Source of the DNA: Caldisericaceae bacterium
Lineage (GTDB): Bacteria; Calditrichota; Calditrichia; Calditrichales; Calditrichaceae
Direction of reading: 5' to 3'
NCBI GenBank assembly: GCA_021160885.1
Contig: JAGHBR010000345.1
Coordinates: 1 to 8,096 of the forward strand
Length of the DNA stretch: 8,096 bases
Position numbers and translations under genes: made by a program
Notes under the pieces: model-generated
Database searches by the model: none
The model's input: only the letters and a program-made list of their open reading frames with translations
What the model was told of the DNA's origin: nothing
Shown: piece by piece, positions 1-5,621 of the stretch
How the letters are laid out: every line of letters starts with the position of its first letter
How positions within the stretch are numbered: position 1 is the stretch's first letter

Positions 1-5
1 CGGTT

Positions 6-34
6 CTCCCTTCACTTTGACAAAGGGAAGGGAG
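6..34. repeat. Near-perfect palindrome, REP-like hairpin
   Basis: CTCCCTTCACTTTG (6-19) is followed after a single base by CAAAGGGAAGGGAG (21-34), its reverse complement with one mismatch. Allowing for a small loop, about a dozen pairs can form. No T-run follows on either strand, so it does not look like an intrinsic terminator. The purine-rich tail that follows (GTTAGAGGGATGGGG) suggests a dispersed REP-like element, which would have to be confirmed by finding further genomic copies. Confidence 0.55.
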
Positions 35-90
35 TTAGAGGGATGGGGTTTAAACCACTCCAAACAAACATTATTTTGTTCTATCATAAA

Positions 91-109
91 AAATTCGAAA
101 CTCGAATTT
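91..109. repeat. 8-bp inverted repeat AAATTCGA-AAC-TCGAATTT
   Basis: A perfect 8-bp inverted repeat with a 3-base spacer. It is followed by a further TTCGAAA, so the block is a run of related TTCGAA units. It is AT-rich, lies in non-coding DNA, and is most simply read as part of an intergenic repeat and not as a regulator site. Confidence 0.4.
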
Positions 110-212
110 CGAAATACAAAATATCTTGCCGCCTTTCCGGTTAAAATGTTTGAAATTTAGCAGCCATTCGTCTATTTACTAATTACAAAGCCTCAGTTCC
201 CCAAAATGTAAC

Positions 213-229
213 ACGACTCTCTGAGTCGT
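213..229. repeat. 7-bp hairpin ACGACTC-TCT-GAGTCGT
   Basis: A perfect 7-bp stem with a 3-base loop lies in the non-coding spacer. No T-run flanks it. It neighbours the larger folded block at 243-305 and is probably part of the same repeat patchwork. Confidence 0.4.
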
Positions 230-242
230 TAATCCCGCCTTT

Positions 243-305
243 GTGTGATTTTTTAGCTCGTTGTCGCTCGCACCCGCTCTGGAGAGCGGAGCTACAGTTT
301 CACAC
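243..305. repeat. Nested multi-stem inverted-repeat element
   Basis: Three nested complementary pairs are visible. GTGTGA (243-248) pairs with TCACAC (300-305), TAGCT (254-258) with AGCTA (290-294), and CCGCTC (274-279) with GAGCGG (284-289) around a TGGA loop. The order gives a stem, an internal loop, a second stem and a GC-rich terminal hairpin. This could be a dispersed MITE/REP-type element or a structured RNA. The sequence alone does not decide, and there is no promoter I can point to. Confidence 0.4.
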
Positions 306-417
306 TGCCCCTACTTAGACAAGTTCCTAATTCAAAATTCCTCTTAACCCTTTAACTCTTAACCTTTTGCTCAGACGAACACTGCCCTTTGCAAGCCCAT
401 TCAACCAATCAACCAAA

Positions 418-930
418 TCACACCGGCTCCAGATCTGGTTTGGCAACGTTTATTTGCTCGCCGCGTTTGAGAGCTACGGTACCGGTACGGGCCATCTCCT
501 TAATGCCATAGGGCATTAACACATTAACCGCGGCGTTAATTTTGACAGGCGGACCGGTAATTTCAAACATGATCGATTTATTGTTGATGTCCACAATTTT
601 GCCACGAAAAATGTCTGAAATATTCTTAAGTTCCTGTAAATTACCTTTCTGGTAACTTACTGTAATTAAAGCCAATTCTCGTTCGGTTCGTTCGTGCTCG
701 GTTAAATCAACCACTTTTAAAGTGTCAACCAGACGATTCAACTGTTTTAAAACCTGATCCACAATCTGATCATCGCCACTGGTCACAATGGTCATGCGCA
801 TCACGTCTTTAATTTCTGTTTCGCCAATGGTAATACTGTGCAAATTAAAGCCTTTACCGCTAAACAAATTGGCCACGCGATCAAACGCGCCAAAACGATT
901 TTCCAATAAAATACTAATCGTATGTTTCAT
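418..930 (-). CDS. ilvN: Acetohydroxyacid synthase, small (regulatory) subunit
   Basis: The regulatory subunit of acetohydroxyacid synthase (acetolactate synthase) activates the catalytic subunit and confers feedback inhibition by branched-chain amino acids in the cytoplasm. At 170 residues it has the normal family length. The N-terminal ACT domain (about residues 3-75) opens with the typical HTISILLENRFGAFDRVANLF and contains the GFNLHSITIG segment that forms the valine-binding dimer interface in the family. A second ferredoxin-like domain (about 80-160) ends the protein. The ATG lies 1 bp beyond the ilvB stop. Its SD, AAAGGA (940-945), sits inside the last ilvB codons with a 9-nt spacer, so translational coupling to ilvB is likely and fits the fixed stoichiometry of the two subunits. 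It is the last gene of the ilvD-ilvB-ilvN operon. Confidence 0.97.
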   Translation of the reverse strand: MKHTISILLENRFGAFDRVANLFSGKGFNLHSITIGETEIKDVMRMTIVTSGDDQIVDQVLKQLNRLVDTLKVVDLTEHERTERELALITVSYQKGNLQELKNISDIFRGKIVDINNKSIMFEITGPPVKINAAVNVLMPYGIKEMARTGTVALKRGEQINVAKPDLEPV

Positions 931-931
931 T

Positions 932-2650
932 TTACAACATCCTTTGTGGATTTAACCTTTCGACAATCATTTCAGACACCGAGGCACCGGCCGGTACCAT
1001 CGGAAAGACCATTTCTTCTTTGACCACTCTGAATTCAGCAAACACCGGTCCCTCATTGTAGTTGAGCATCTCATCCAACACATGATCTACCTGATCTACC
1101 ATGTTCACAACAAAACTTTTAATCCCGATAGCCTGGACAATTTTGCTAAAGTCGGGATTGTGCTTGCTTAGATCAGTGAAACTGTATCGTTCATCAAAGA
1201 ACAACTCCTGCCACTGGCGAACCATGCCTAAAAAGCTGTTGTTGATTAAAATGAATTTTACCGGCACATTATAAGCCTTAGCAGTAATCAATTCCTGCAT
1301 GTTCATGGCAAAGCCGCCGTCGCCGCTAATGGAAATGATGGGCCGATCTTTCACCGCATGGGCAGCACCAATGGCCGCAGGTATGGAAAAGCCCATGGTG
1401 CCTAAACCTCCAGACGAAATATGTGACCGTGGATGATTAAATTTGTAATACTGGGCCACAAACATCTGGTGCTGTCCTACATCGCTCACCACAATCGCTT
1501 CGCCTTTAGTTTTTTCACTTAATCTTTCCAGAACAAACTGAGTTCTTAACTTGCCGTCATTTTTTTCGTAAGTCAGCGGGCATTCCTGCTGCCATTTTCG
1601 GATTTGCTGCCACCATTCGCTGGTGTCTGGTTTTCCAGGCATCACTTTGCGTAAATTTTGCAGCACTTTCTTTACATCGCCTACAATTGGCACGTCAACG
1701 GTTACATTTTTGTCAATACAGGTGGGATCAATATCTACATGAATTTTATAAGCTTTTGTGGCAAATGTTTCCACTTTTCCCGTTACACGGTCATCAAAAC
1801 GGGCGCCCAGAGCAATTAACACATCGCAATTATTAACCGCCTGATTGGCCCAGTACATACCGTGCATGCCCAACATGCCCAATGAAAGCTCGCTAGTTCC
1901 CGGAAAAGCGCCAATGCCCTGCAGCGTCATGGTCACCGGAATGTTGTTTTCAATGGCAAAAGCGCGCAATTCCTGGCTTGCGCCGGACATAATGACTCCC
2001 CCGCCTACGTAAAGCAGCGGACGTTTGGCTTCTGCAATAGCTTTGGCCGCTTTTTTAATCTGGTTAATGTGCCCTTCGTAATTGGGTTTGTAGCCGCGTA
2101 CTTCCACTTTCTCCGGATATTGAAACTCACTTACAGCGCTAATTACATTCTTTGGTAAATCAACTACCACAGGTCCCGGTCGACCGCTCTGGGCGATATA
2201 AAAGGCTTTACGAATACTTGGCGCTAAATCTTTAACATCGCGCACTAAAAAGCTGTGCTTGGTAATGGGACGCGTAATGCCGATGATATCGGCTTCCTGA
2301 AAGGCATCGTTGCCAATCAGCTGGGTTGGCACCTGTCCGGTAAAGACCACAAGGGGTGAAGAATCCATGTAAGCCGTGGCAATACCGGTAACCGTGTTGG
2401 TCGCTCCCGGTCCGGAAGTTACCAACACCACACCAGGCCGCCCGGAGGCTCGCGCGTAGCCGTCGGCCATGTGGGTGGCGCCTTGCTCGTGTCGCACAAG
2501 GATATGTTTCAGATAATCGATATCGTAAAGTCGTTCATATATTTGAATGGTTGCCCCACCAGGCATGCCAAAGACATATTCAACATTTTCTCTTCGAAGA
2601 CTTTCGAAGAAAATTTCTGCACCGTCGTACAGTTTCTTTGAAGCGGACAT
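932..2650 (-). CDS. ilvB: Acetohydroxyacid synthase, large (catalytic) subunit
   Basis: This thiamine-diphosphate enzyme condenses two pyruvates to 2-acetolactate, or pyruvate with 2-oxobutyrate to 2-aceto-2-hydroxybutyrate, the first common step to valine/leucine and isoleucine. It has 572 residues, the usual length. Visible landmarks are the N-terminal ThDP-binding domain with the catalytic Glu55 (RHEQGA), the GYARASGRPGV and TSGPGATN motifs, the central FAD-associated domain, and the C-terminal ThDP/Mg motif starting GDGG (443-446) and ending in NN (470-471), followed by GMVRQWQELFF. The start is fixed by TAAGGAGA (2656-2663) six bases upstream of the ATG. The gap to the ilvD stop is 15 bp. 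Oxalyl-CoA decarboxylase and related ThDP enzymes are excluded by the adjacent ilvN and by the QVPTQLIGNDAFQE segment. Symbol ilvB is used generically; ilvG/ilvI paralogues cannot be told apart here. Confidence 0.97.
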   Translation of the reverse strand: MSASKKLYDGAEIFFESLRRENVEYVFGMPGGATIQIYERLYDIDYLKHILVRHEQGATHMADGYARASGRPGVVLVTSGPGATNTVTGIATAYMDSSPLVVFTGQVPTQLIGNDAFQEADIIGITRPITKHSFLVRDVKDLAPSIRKAFYIAQSGRPGPVVVDLPKNVISAVSEFQYPEKVEVRGYKPNYEGHINQIKKAAKAIAEAKRPLLYVGGGVIMSGASQELRAFAIENNIPVTMTLQGIGAFPGTSELSLGMLGMHGMYWANQAVNNCDVLIALGARFDDRVTGKVETFATKAYKIHVDIDPTCIDKNVTVDVPIVGDVKKVLQNLRKVMPGKPDTSEWWQQIRKWQQECPLTYEKNDGKLRTQFVLERLSEKTKGEAIVVSDVGQHQMFVAQYYKFNHPRSHISSGGLGTMGFSIPAAIGAAHAVKDRPIISISGDGGFAMNMQELITAKAYNVPVKFILINNSFLGMVRQWQELFFDERYSFTDLSKHNPDFSKIVQAIGIKSFVVNMVDQVDHVLDEMLNYNEGPVFAEFRVVKEEMVFPMVPAGASVSEMIVERLNPQRML

Positions 2651-2665
2651 GGAGTTCTCCTTACG

Positions 2666-4351
2666 TTAAGCCCACGGATTTTTTAACACAGCGCCTTTAC
2701 TGGCCGAGGTCACATTTTGCTGATACCTGGCCAGATATCCTTTTTTAATTTTAGGTTCAAAAGGTGGTAGATTCTCTAATCGTTGTTTTAATTCCTGATC
2801 AGGAATTAAAACATCTAATTTGCGATTGGGAATGTCGATGCGGATACGATCGCCCTCTTTCAATGCCGCAATCGGGCCACGGTCGGCTGCCTCTGGTGAA
2901 ACGTGCCCAATGCAAGCGCCACGTGTGCCACCTGAAAAACGGCCATCTGTGATTAAGGCAACTTTATCGCCCAGACCCATGCCCATGATAGCGCTTGTTG
3001 GCGACAACATCTCCGGCATACCAGGCCCGCCTTTGGGCCCTTCGTAACGAATGACAACCACATCGCCAGGCTGGATCTCCTGTTTGGCAATGCCCTCTAA
3101 AGCTTCTGCCTCAGATTCGTAAATGCGGGCCGGTCCCTCATGTACCATCATTTTGGGGTCGACCGCACCAGTCTTAACGACGCCCCCCTCAGGCGCCAGA
3201 TTGCCAAACAAGACCACCAGACCACCGGTTTTAGAATAGGCATTTTCAATACGTCGAATCACACTATCATTTCTAATTTCTGCCTGAGCAATATTTTCGC
3301 CCAGCGTTTTACCCGTCACCGTTAAACGGTCTAAATGCAAAACACCATCCAAGCGACTCAATTCTTTCAAAATGGCAGAAATGCCGCCAGCCTGATCCAC
3401 ATCTTCCATGTGAACAAACGGCGTGGCTGGACTTACTTTGCACAGGTAAGGCACTTTCTCGGAGAGTTGATTAATCATCTGCAGGTCGAAAGGGATACCT
3501 GCTTCATGAGCTATCGCCAGGGTATGCAAAACCGTGTTGGTACTGCCGCCCATGGCCATGTCCAGAGCAAAGGCATTTTGAAAGGTTTCCGGTGACAGAA
3601 TATCACCTGGTTTAATGTCTTCTTTAACCAGTTGCACGATTTGCCGCCCGGCCTGTTGTGCTAATTCTTTTCTTTTTTCATCAACCGCCAGAATTGTGCC
3701 ATTACCAGGCAAAGCCAACCCCAATGCTTCCATAAGGCAGTTCATGGAATTAGCCGTAAACATACCAGAACAGGATCCGTAGGTGGGGCAGCCATGATTT
3801 TCCAATTCTTTCAAATCTGAATCATCAATTTCGTTGCGCAGCCGTTTACCCACCCCTTCAAAAACCGAAATTAAATCCACCTTTTCTCCGGAAGGTAACT
3901 TACCCGCTTTCATCGGCCCGCCAGAAATAAAGATAGTGGGCACATTTAAACGAGCGGCTGCCATCAACATGCCAGGCACAATTTTGTCGCAGTTGGTAAT
4001 ACAAATTAAGCCATCCAGTTGATGGGCCTGTACCACAGTTTCCACACTGTCTGCAATCAACTCACGACTGGCCAGTGAGTAGCGCATACCGATGTGGCCC
4101 ATGGCAATGCCATCATCCACGCCAATGGTATTGAATTCAAATGGCACGCCGCCGGCCTGACGAATGGCTTCCTTTACCACCAGCCCCAGCTCATGAAGAT
4201 GCACATGCCCGGGAATCAAATCGGTGTACGAATTGGCCACCCCAATGAAAGGCTTCTGAAAATCCGCATCACTTTTTATGACGCCGGTCGCTTTAAGTAA
4301 GCTGCGATGCGGCGCTCGTTCGATTCCTTTTTTAACCTTATCAGAACGCAA
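2666..4351 (-). CDS. ilvD: Dihydroxyacid dehydratase
   Basis: This Fe-S dehydratase converts 2,3-dihydroxy-isovalerate (or -3-methylvalerate) to the 2-oxo acid, the last step before transamination to valine or isoleucine. The 561 residues match the family throughout. Cluster-ligand cysteines are Cys121 in TNCDKIVPGM and Cys194 in GSCSGMFTANS. Asp79-Asp80, Asp122 and Lys123 belong to the Mg site. Where the [2Fe-2S] class carries a Cys (TPCN), this protein has PGH (47-49), as in the E. coli-type enzyme, so an oxygen-labile [4Fe-4S] cluster is an inference. The start is TTG: it is preceded directly by an in-frame TAA, has a strong SD AAAGGAGG (4360-4367) with an 8-nt spacer, and gives the expected N-terminus RSDKVKKGIERAPHRS. 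The first internal Met (84) is far too late. It is the first structural gene of the operon, behind a long leader with attenuator features. Confidence 0.98.
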   Translation of the reverse strand: MRSDKVKKGIERAPHRSLLKATGVIKSDADFQKPFIGVANSYTDLIPGHVHLHELGLVVKEAIRQAGGVPFEFNTIGVDDGIAMGHIGMRYSLASRELIADSVETVVQAHQLDGLICITNCDKIVPGMLMAAARLNVPTIFISGGPMKAGKLPSGEKVDLISVFEGVGKRLRNEIDDSDLKELENHGCPTYGSCSGMFTANSMNCLMEALGLALPGNGTILAVDEKRKELAQQAGRQIVQLVKEDIKPGDILSPETFQNAFALDMAMGGSTNTVLHTLAIAHEAGIPFDLQMINQLSEKVPYLCKVSPATPFVHMEDVDQAGGISAILKELSRLDGVLHLDRLTVTGKTLGENIAQAEIRNDSVIRRIENAYSKTGGLVVLFGNLAPEGGVVKTGAVDPKMMVHEGPARIYESEAEALEGIAKQEIQPGDVVVIRYEGPKGGPGMPEMLSPTSAIMGMGLGDKVALITDGRFSGGTRGACIGHVSPEAADRGPIAALKEGDRIRIDIPNRKLDVLIPDQELKQRLENLPPFEPKIKKGYLARYQQNVTSASKGAVLKNPWA

Positions 4352-4359
4352 TTAAGCCG

Positions 4360-4367
4360 CCTCCTTT
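4360..4367 (-). promoter_or_regulatory. Strong ribosome binding site of ilvD (TTG start)
   Basis: AAAGGAGG is a near-complete anti-16S match, 8 nt upstream of the TTG initiation codon, and it decides that start. Seven of its bases (AAGGAGG) are also perfectly complementary to CCTCCTT in the leucine codons of the leader ORF (4529-4535). That gives a possible way to couple leader translation to ilvD initiation. The pairing is an inference, and a pyrimidine-rich CTC run will match any SD to some extent. Confidence 0.75.
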
Positions 4368-4399
4368 GCATTTTGTTACTTTTCAGATAAACTTCTGCT

Positions 4400-4530
4400 T
4401 CTCGGGAGTCAATCCCGAAATCCGTACTAAAATTTATTTGGGGGAGTTATGGATTTTTTGATCTCGGGATTGACTCTTTATCAGCCGATAATAATAAGGC
4501 TAATAAGTAAAAGAATAATAATCCCGAGAA
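4400..4530 (-). promoter_or_regulatory. Candidate ilv attenuator: competing RNA helices
   Basis: On the transcribed minus strand four segments can pair in mutually exclusive ways. Segment 1, TCTCGGGATT (4529-4520), lies within leader-peptide codons 38-41. It pairs over 10 bp with AATCCCGAGA (4471-4462) in segment 2. Segment 2 (4476-4460, starting GAGTCAATCCCGA, 4 nt after the leader stop codon) can instead pair over 17 bp, one of them G-U, with segment 3 (4422-4406). Segment 3 can alternatively fold with segment 4 as TCGGGA-TTGAC-TCCCGA (4418-4402), extendable to 8 bp. This is the classic order of an amino-acid attenuator. The expected U-run after the last hairpin is absent (AGCAGAAGT follows). 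Either termination is Rho-dependent, or the switch acts on ilvD translation or RNA stability. No T-box consensus is visible. Confidence 0.65.
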
Positions 4531-4642
4531 GGAGGAGGTTATCTAAATTCTGAAGATTTAATGCAGATAAAATGCGAACATCAACTTCCAAACGGCCGGA
4601 AGTAAAGGGAGTAAAACTTATTTTCTTATTCGCATTTTGCAT
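4481..4642 (-). CDS. Putative ilv leader peptide, 53 aa, Leu/Ile-rich C-terminus
   Basis: An ATG about 26 nt after the predicted transcription start opens a 53-codon frame ending in TGA (4483-4481). The last 18 residues are LLLLGIIILLLISLIIIG: codons 36-53 are CTC CTC CTT CTC GGG ATT ATT ATT CTT TTA CTT ATT AGC CTT ATT ATT ATC GGC, i.e. 16 Leu or Ile codons. The run overlaps attenuator segment 1, and the stop lies 4 nt before segment 2, so a ribosome stalled for charged tRNA-Ile/Leu or one reaching the stop would expose different helices. The first 35 codons look ordinary. No good SD precedes the ATG (only AAAGAA further up), so the true start is the weakest point; TTG at codon 18 is an alternative. 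The tail would also form a transmembrane helix, so a small membrane protein is a second reading, but the position ahead of ilvD favours a leader peptide. Confidence 0.65.
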   Translation of the reverse strand: MQNANKKISFTPFTSGRLEVDVRILSALNLQNLDNLLLLGIIILLLISLIIIG

Positions 4643-4674
4643 TTTTATTCATTTCTTTAAATTTATTTCCGTTA

Positions 4675-4703
4675 AATATAAGATCATGTTTCGCATTTGT
4701 CAA
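4675..4703 (-). promoter_or_regulatory. Near-consensus sigma70-type promoter of the ilv operon
   Basis: Reading the minus strand, TTGACA (4703-4698) is separated by exactly 17 bp from TATATT (4680-4675), giving a perfect -35 and five of six -10 matches in AT-rich DNA. The start of transcription should fall near 4668. That leaves about 26 nt to the leader ATG and about 315 nt to ilvD. I see no other promoter of comparable quality between here and ilvD. Confidence 0.75.
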
Positions 4704-4909
4704 CAAAATTTTAGAAAAAAAATAATTTTTTTCTATCAGGGAGAAAATTCTGAGTGTTTTTTCATTAATTTGAAACGATATCCCTTTAAGCCTGAGTTGC
4801 AATTTTTAACTAGCGTAAATGAGTCTGAATAAAACTGTAAATTTTTATTAAATTTCGCTTCAAAACTTCGATACTTACTATTGTTGGATTAAATTCGGGA
4901 AAATTTCTC
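4704..4909. other. AT-rich divergent intergenic region
   Basis: This lies between the ilv promoter (leftward) and the plus-strand pseudogene (rightward). It is strongly AT-rich with A and T runs around 4712-4732 that could act as UP-element-like DNA for the ilv promoter. I see no convincing -35/-10 pair for the pseudogene direction and no coding frame that looks like a protein. Confidence 0.4.
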
Positions 4910-5293
4910 ATGCCATATTCGGTTAATTACAATAAAATATATTATGGTTCAGGTTCAGGGGCTGCTGAATGATAATTTATTATAAAAATTGCCGCCAATG
5001 TTTCAAAAATAATTAAGCAAAAAGCATGTAAACATATCATTAATGATCTTCGAAATGCTACCACCATTAAAAGCATTCTTAATGTGTACAACATGCCTAA
5101 ACTGGCCCAAAAAGAAGGCCTGAAACACACCTGTAAACGGGCGCTGGTAGTTGGTGATAGGTCAAATGAGTTTTATTTTCTGGAAACAGTTTTTGTTAAT
5201 TAGGGACACCTGGTAAAAATGTTCCAAACCATCGAGAAGGCAGAAGCCTGGTTATTTGAAACAAAAGCCACAAATGGGAATTCTTCTGATTGA
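4910..5293 (+). pseudogene. SpoIIAA/STAS-like domain protein, broken by three nonsense codons
   Basis: A single plus-strand frame of 128 codons runs from ATG 4910 to TGA 5291-5293 without any indel but contains stops at codon 21 (TGA, 4970-4972), codon 22 (TAA, 4973-4975) and codon 98 (TAG, 5201-5203). Between and after them the translation is clearly protein-like: KHIINDLRNATTIKS (about 41-55), YNMPKLAQKEGLKHTCKRAL (60-79), VVGDRSNEFYFLETVFVN (80-97), then GHLVKMFQTIEKAEAWLFE (99-117). This is the pattern of small cytoplasmic SpoIIAA/STAS-like (CRAL-TRIO-like fold) proteins of about 120-130 residues, which carry NDLREAT, KRALVV, ETV-x-NRG and a final EA-x-WL segment. The codon-98 stop sits where family members have Arg or Gln after Asn, consistent with CAG or CGA to TAG/TGA-type decay. 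The family assignment is from memory of the motif pattern. The gene is opposite in direction to all its neighbours. Confidence 0.72.
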
Positions 5294-5338
5294 AACCCTG
5301 CAAAATTCTTCCCACCATCTAAAGATTTGTCAACAACT

Positions 5339-5554
5339 TTAAAATACAGACTTCGGTCTTCTGGCGCCAAATTCCGCTTCACAAGGTGCGTTTTTGGTAA
5401 CGTGCTTATTCAGCTTGTTACACCAGAGAGCCAAAAATGTTCGACAGGTTCCGGAACCATCGATCGCTTCGTCTTTTGGAAAGTCGGCAAACTCACAGCG
5501 CAAATCACAGAATTTGATTTTACTGCTTGTAACGCCTGCATTATCGTTTTTCAT
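5339..5554 (-). CDS. Small cysteine-rich conserved-type protein, function unknown
   Basis: This is a 71-residue protein with five Cys: C16-x3-C20 near the N-terminus, then C37 (DGSGTCRTFLALWC), C45 and C58 (VTKNAPC). The spacing suggests a small Zn- or Fe-S-binding fold, but I do not assign a function. The segments EFADFPKDEAIDGSGTCRTF and VTKNAPC look like conserved motifs of small hypothetical proteins in anaerobes (a recollection, unverified). AAGGAA (5563-5568) lies 3 nt from an ATG at 5560 and 9 nt from a second ATG at 5554. The second gives normal spacing and is preferred; the first would add Met-Phe. It lies 67 bp downstream of the creatininase-family gene on the same strand and may be the last gene of that unit. 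It converges with the pseudogene, which ends 45 bp away. Confidence 0.6.
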   Translation of the reverse strand: MKNDNAGVTSSKIKFCDLRCEFADFPKDEAIDGSGTCRTFLALWCNKLNKHVTKNAPCEAEFGARRPKSVF

Positions 5555-5621
5555 AAACATTTTTCCTTACTTTTGCTCCACGACTTCTGATTCTTTTGTA
5601 AAGGAGAAACTTGCTCTACCC

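Larger units (their letters stand above)
1..417. other. Gene-free spacer downstream of ilvN, rich in inverted repeats
   Basis: I see no credible coding frame here. The stretch is a mosaic of short hairpin-forming blocks (6-34, 91-109, 213-229, 243-305) joined by AT-rich filler, plus short direct repeats: TCTTAACC at 342-349 and 357-364, and TCAACCAA twice in tandem at 401-416 just beyond the ilvN stop. I find no hairpin followed by a U-run that would serve as an intrinsic terminator for the ilv operon, so how the transcript ends is not visible. The mosaic looks like accumulated dispersed intergenic repeats, which is an inference, because other copies lie outside this window. Confidence 0.6.

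Noticed and set aside
2651..2660. GGAG-AA-CTCC self-complementarity over the ilvB ribosome binding site
   Set aside because: A 2-nt loop cannot close such a hairpin and the 4-bp stem would be unstable. It is more likely just an SD followed by a chance CTCC.
4529..4538. AAGGAGGAGG on the plus strand resembling a Shine-Dalgarno
   Set aside because: No start codon with an open frame follows at proper distance. It is simply the complement of the CTC/CTT leucine codons of the leader ORF.
4352..4668. T-box riboswitch in the ilv leader
   Set aside because: I cannot find the T-box core (AGGGTGGNACCGCG-like) or a terminator with a U-tract. The Leu/Ile codon run in a leader ORF explains the region better.
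4572..4832. 86-codon plus-strand frame upstream of the pseudogene
   Set aside because: It is antisense to the ilv leader and promoter, rich in Phe/Ile/Lys as expected from AT-rich DNA, has no SD and shows no recognisable motif.
4910..5293. Programmed recoding (stop read-through or selenocysteine) of the STAS-like gene
   Set aside because: Three stops of three different kinds, two of them adjacent, cannot be explained by one recoding mechanism. There is no visible downstream SECIS-type hairpin at the TGA. Pseudogene is simpler.
5344..5362. Possible terminator hairpin AGAC-CGAA-GTCT followed by GTATTTT on the minus strand
   Set aside because: The stem has only 4 bp and lies inside the last codons of the small cysteine-rich gene; too weak to call.
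5200..5382. 60-codon minus-strand frame starting with GTG
   Set aside because: It is antisense to the C-terminal part of the pseudogene and overlaps the end of the cysteine-rich small gene in another frame. No SD is seen, and the plus-strand translation is the one with family-like motifs.
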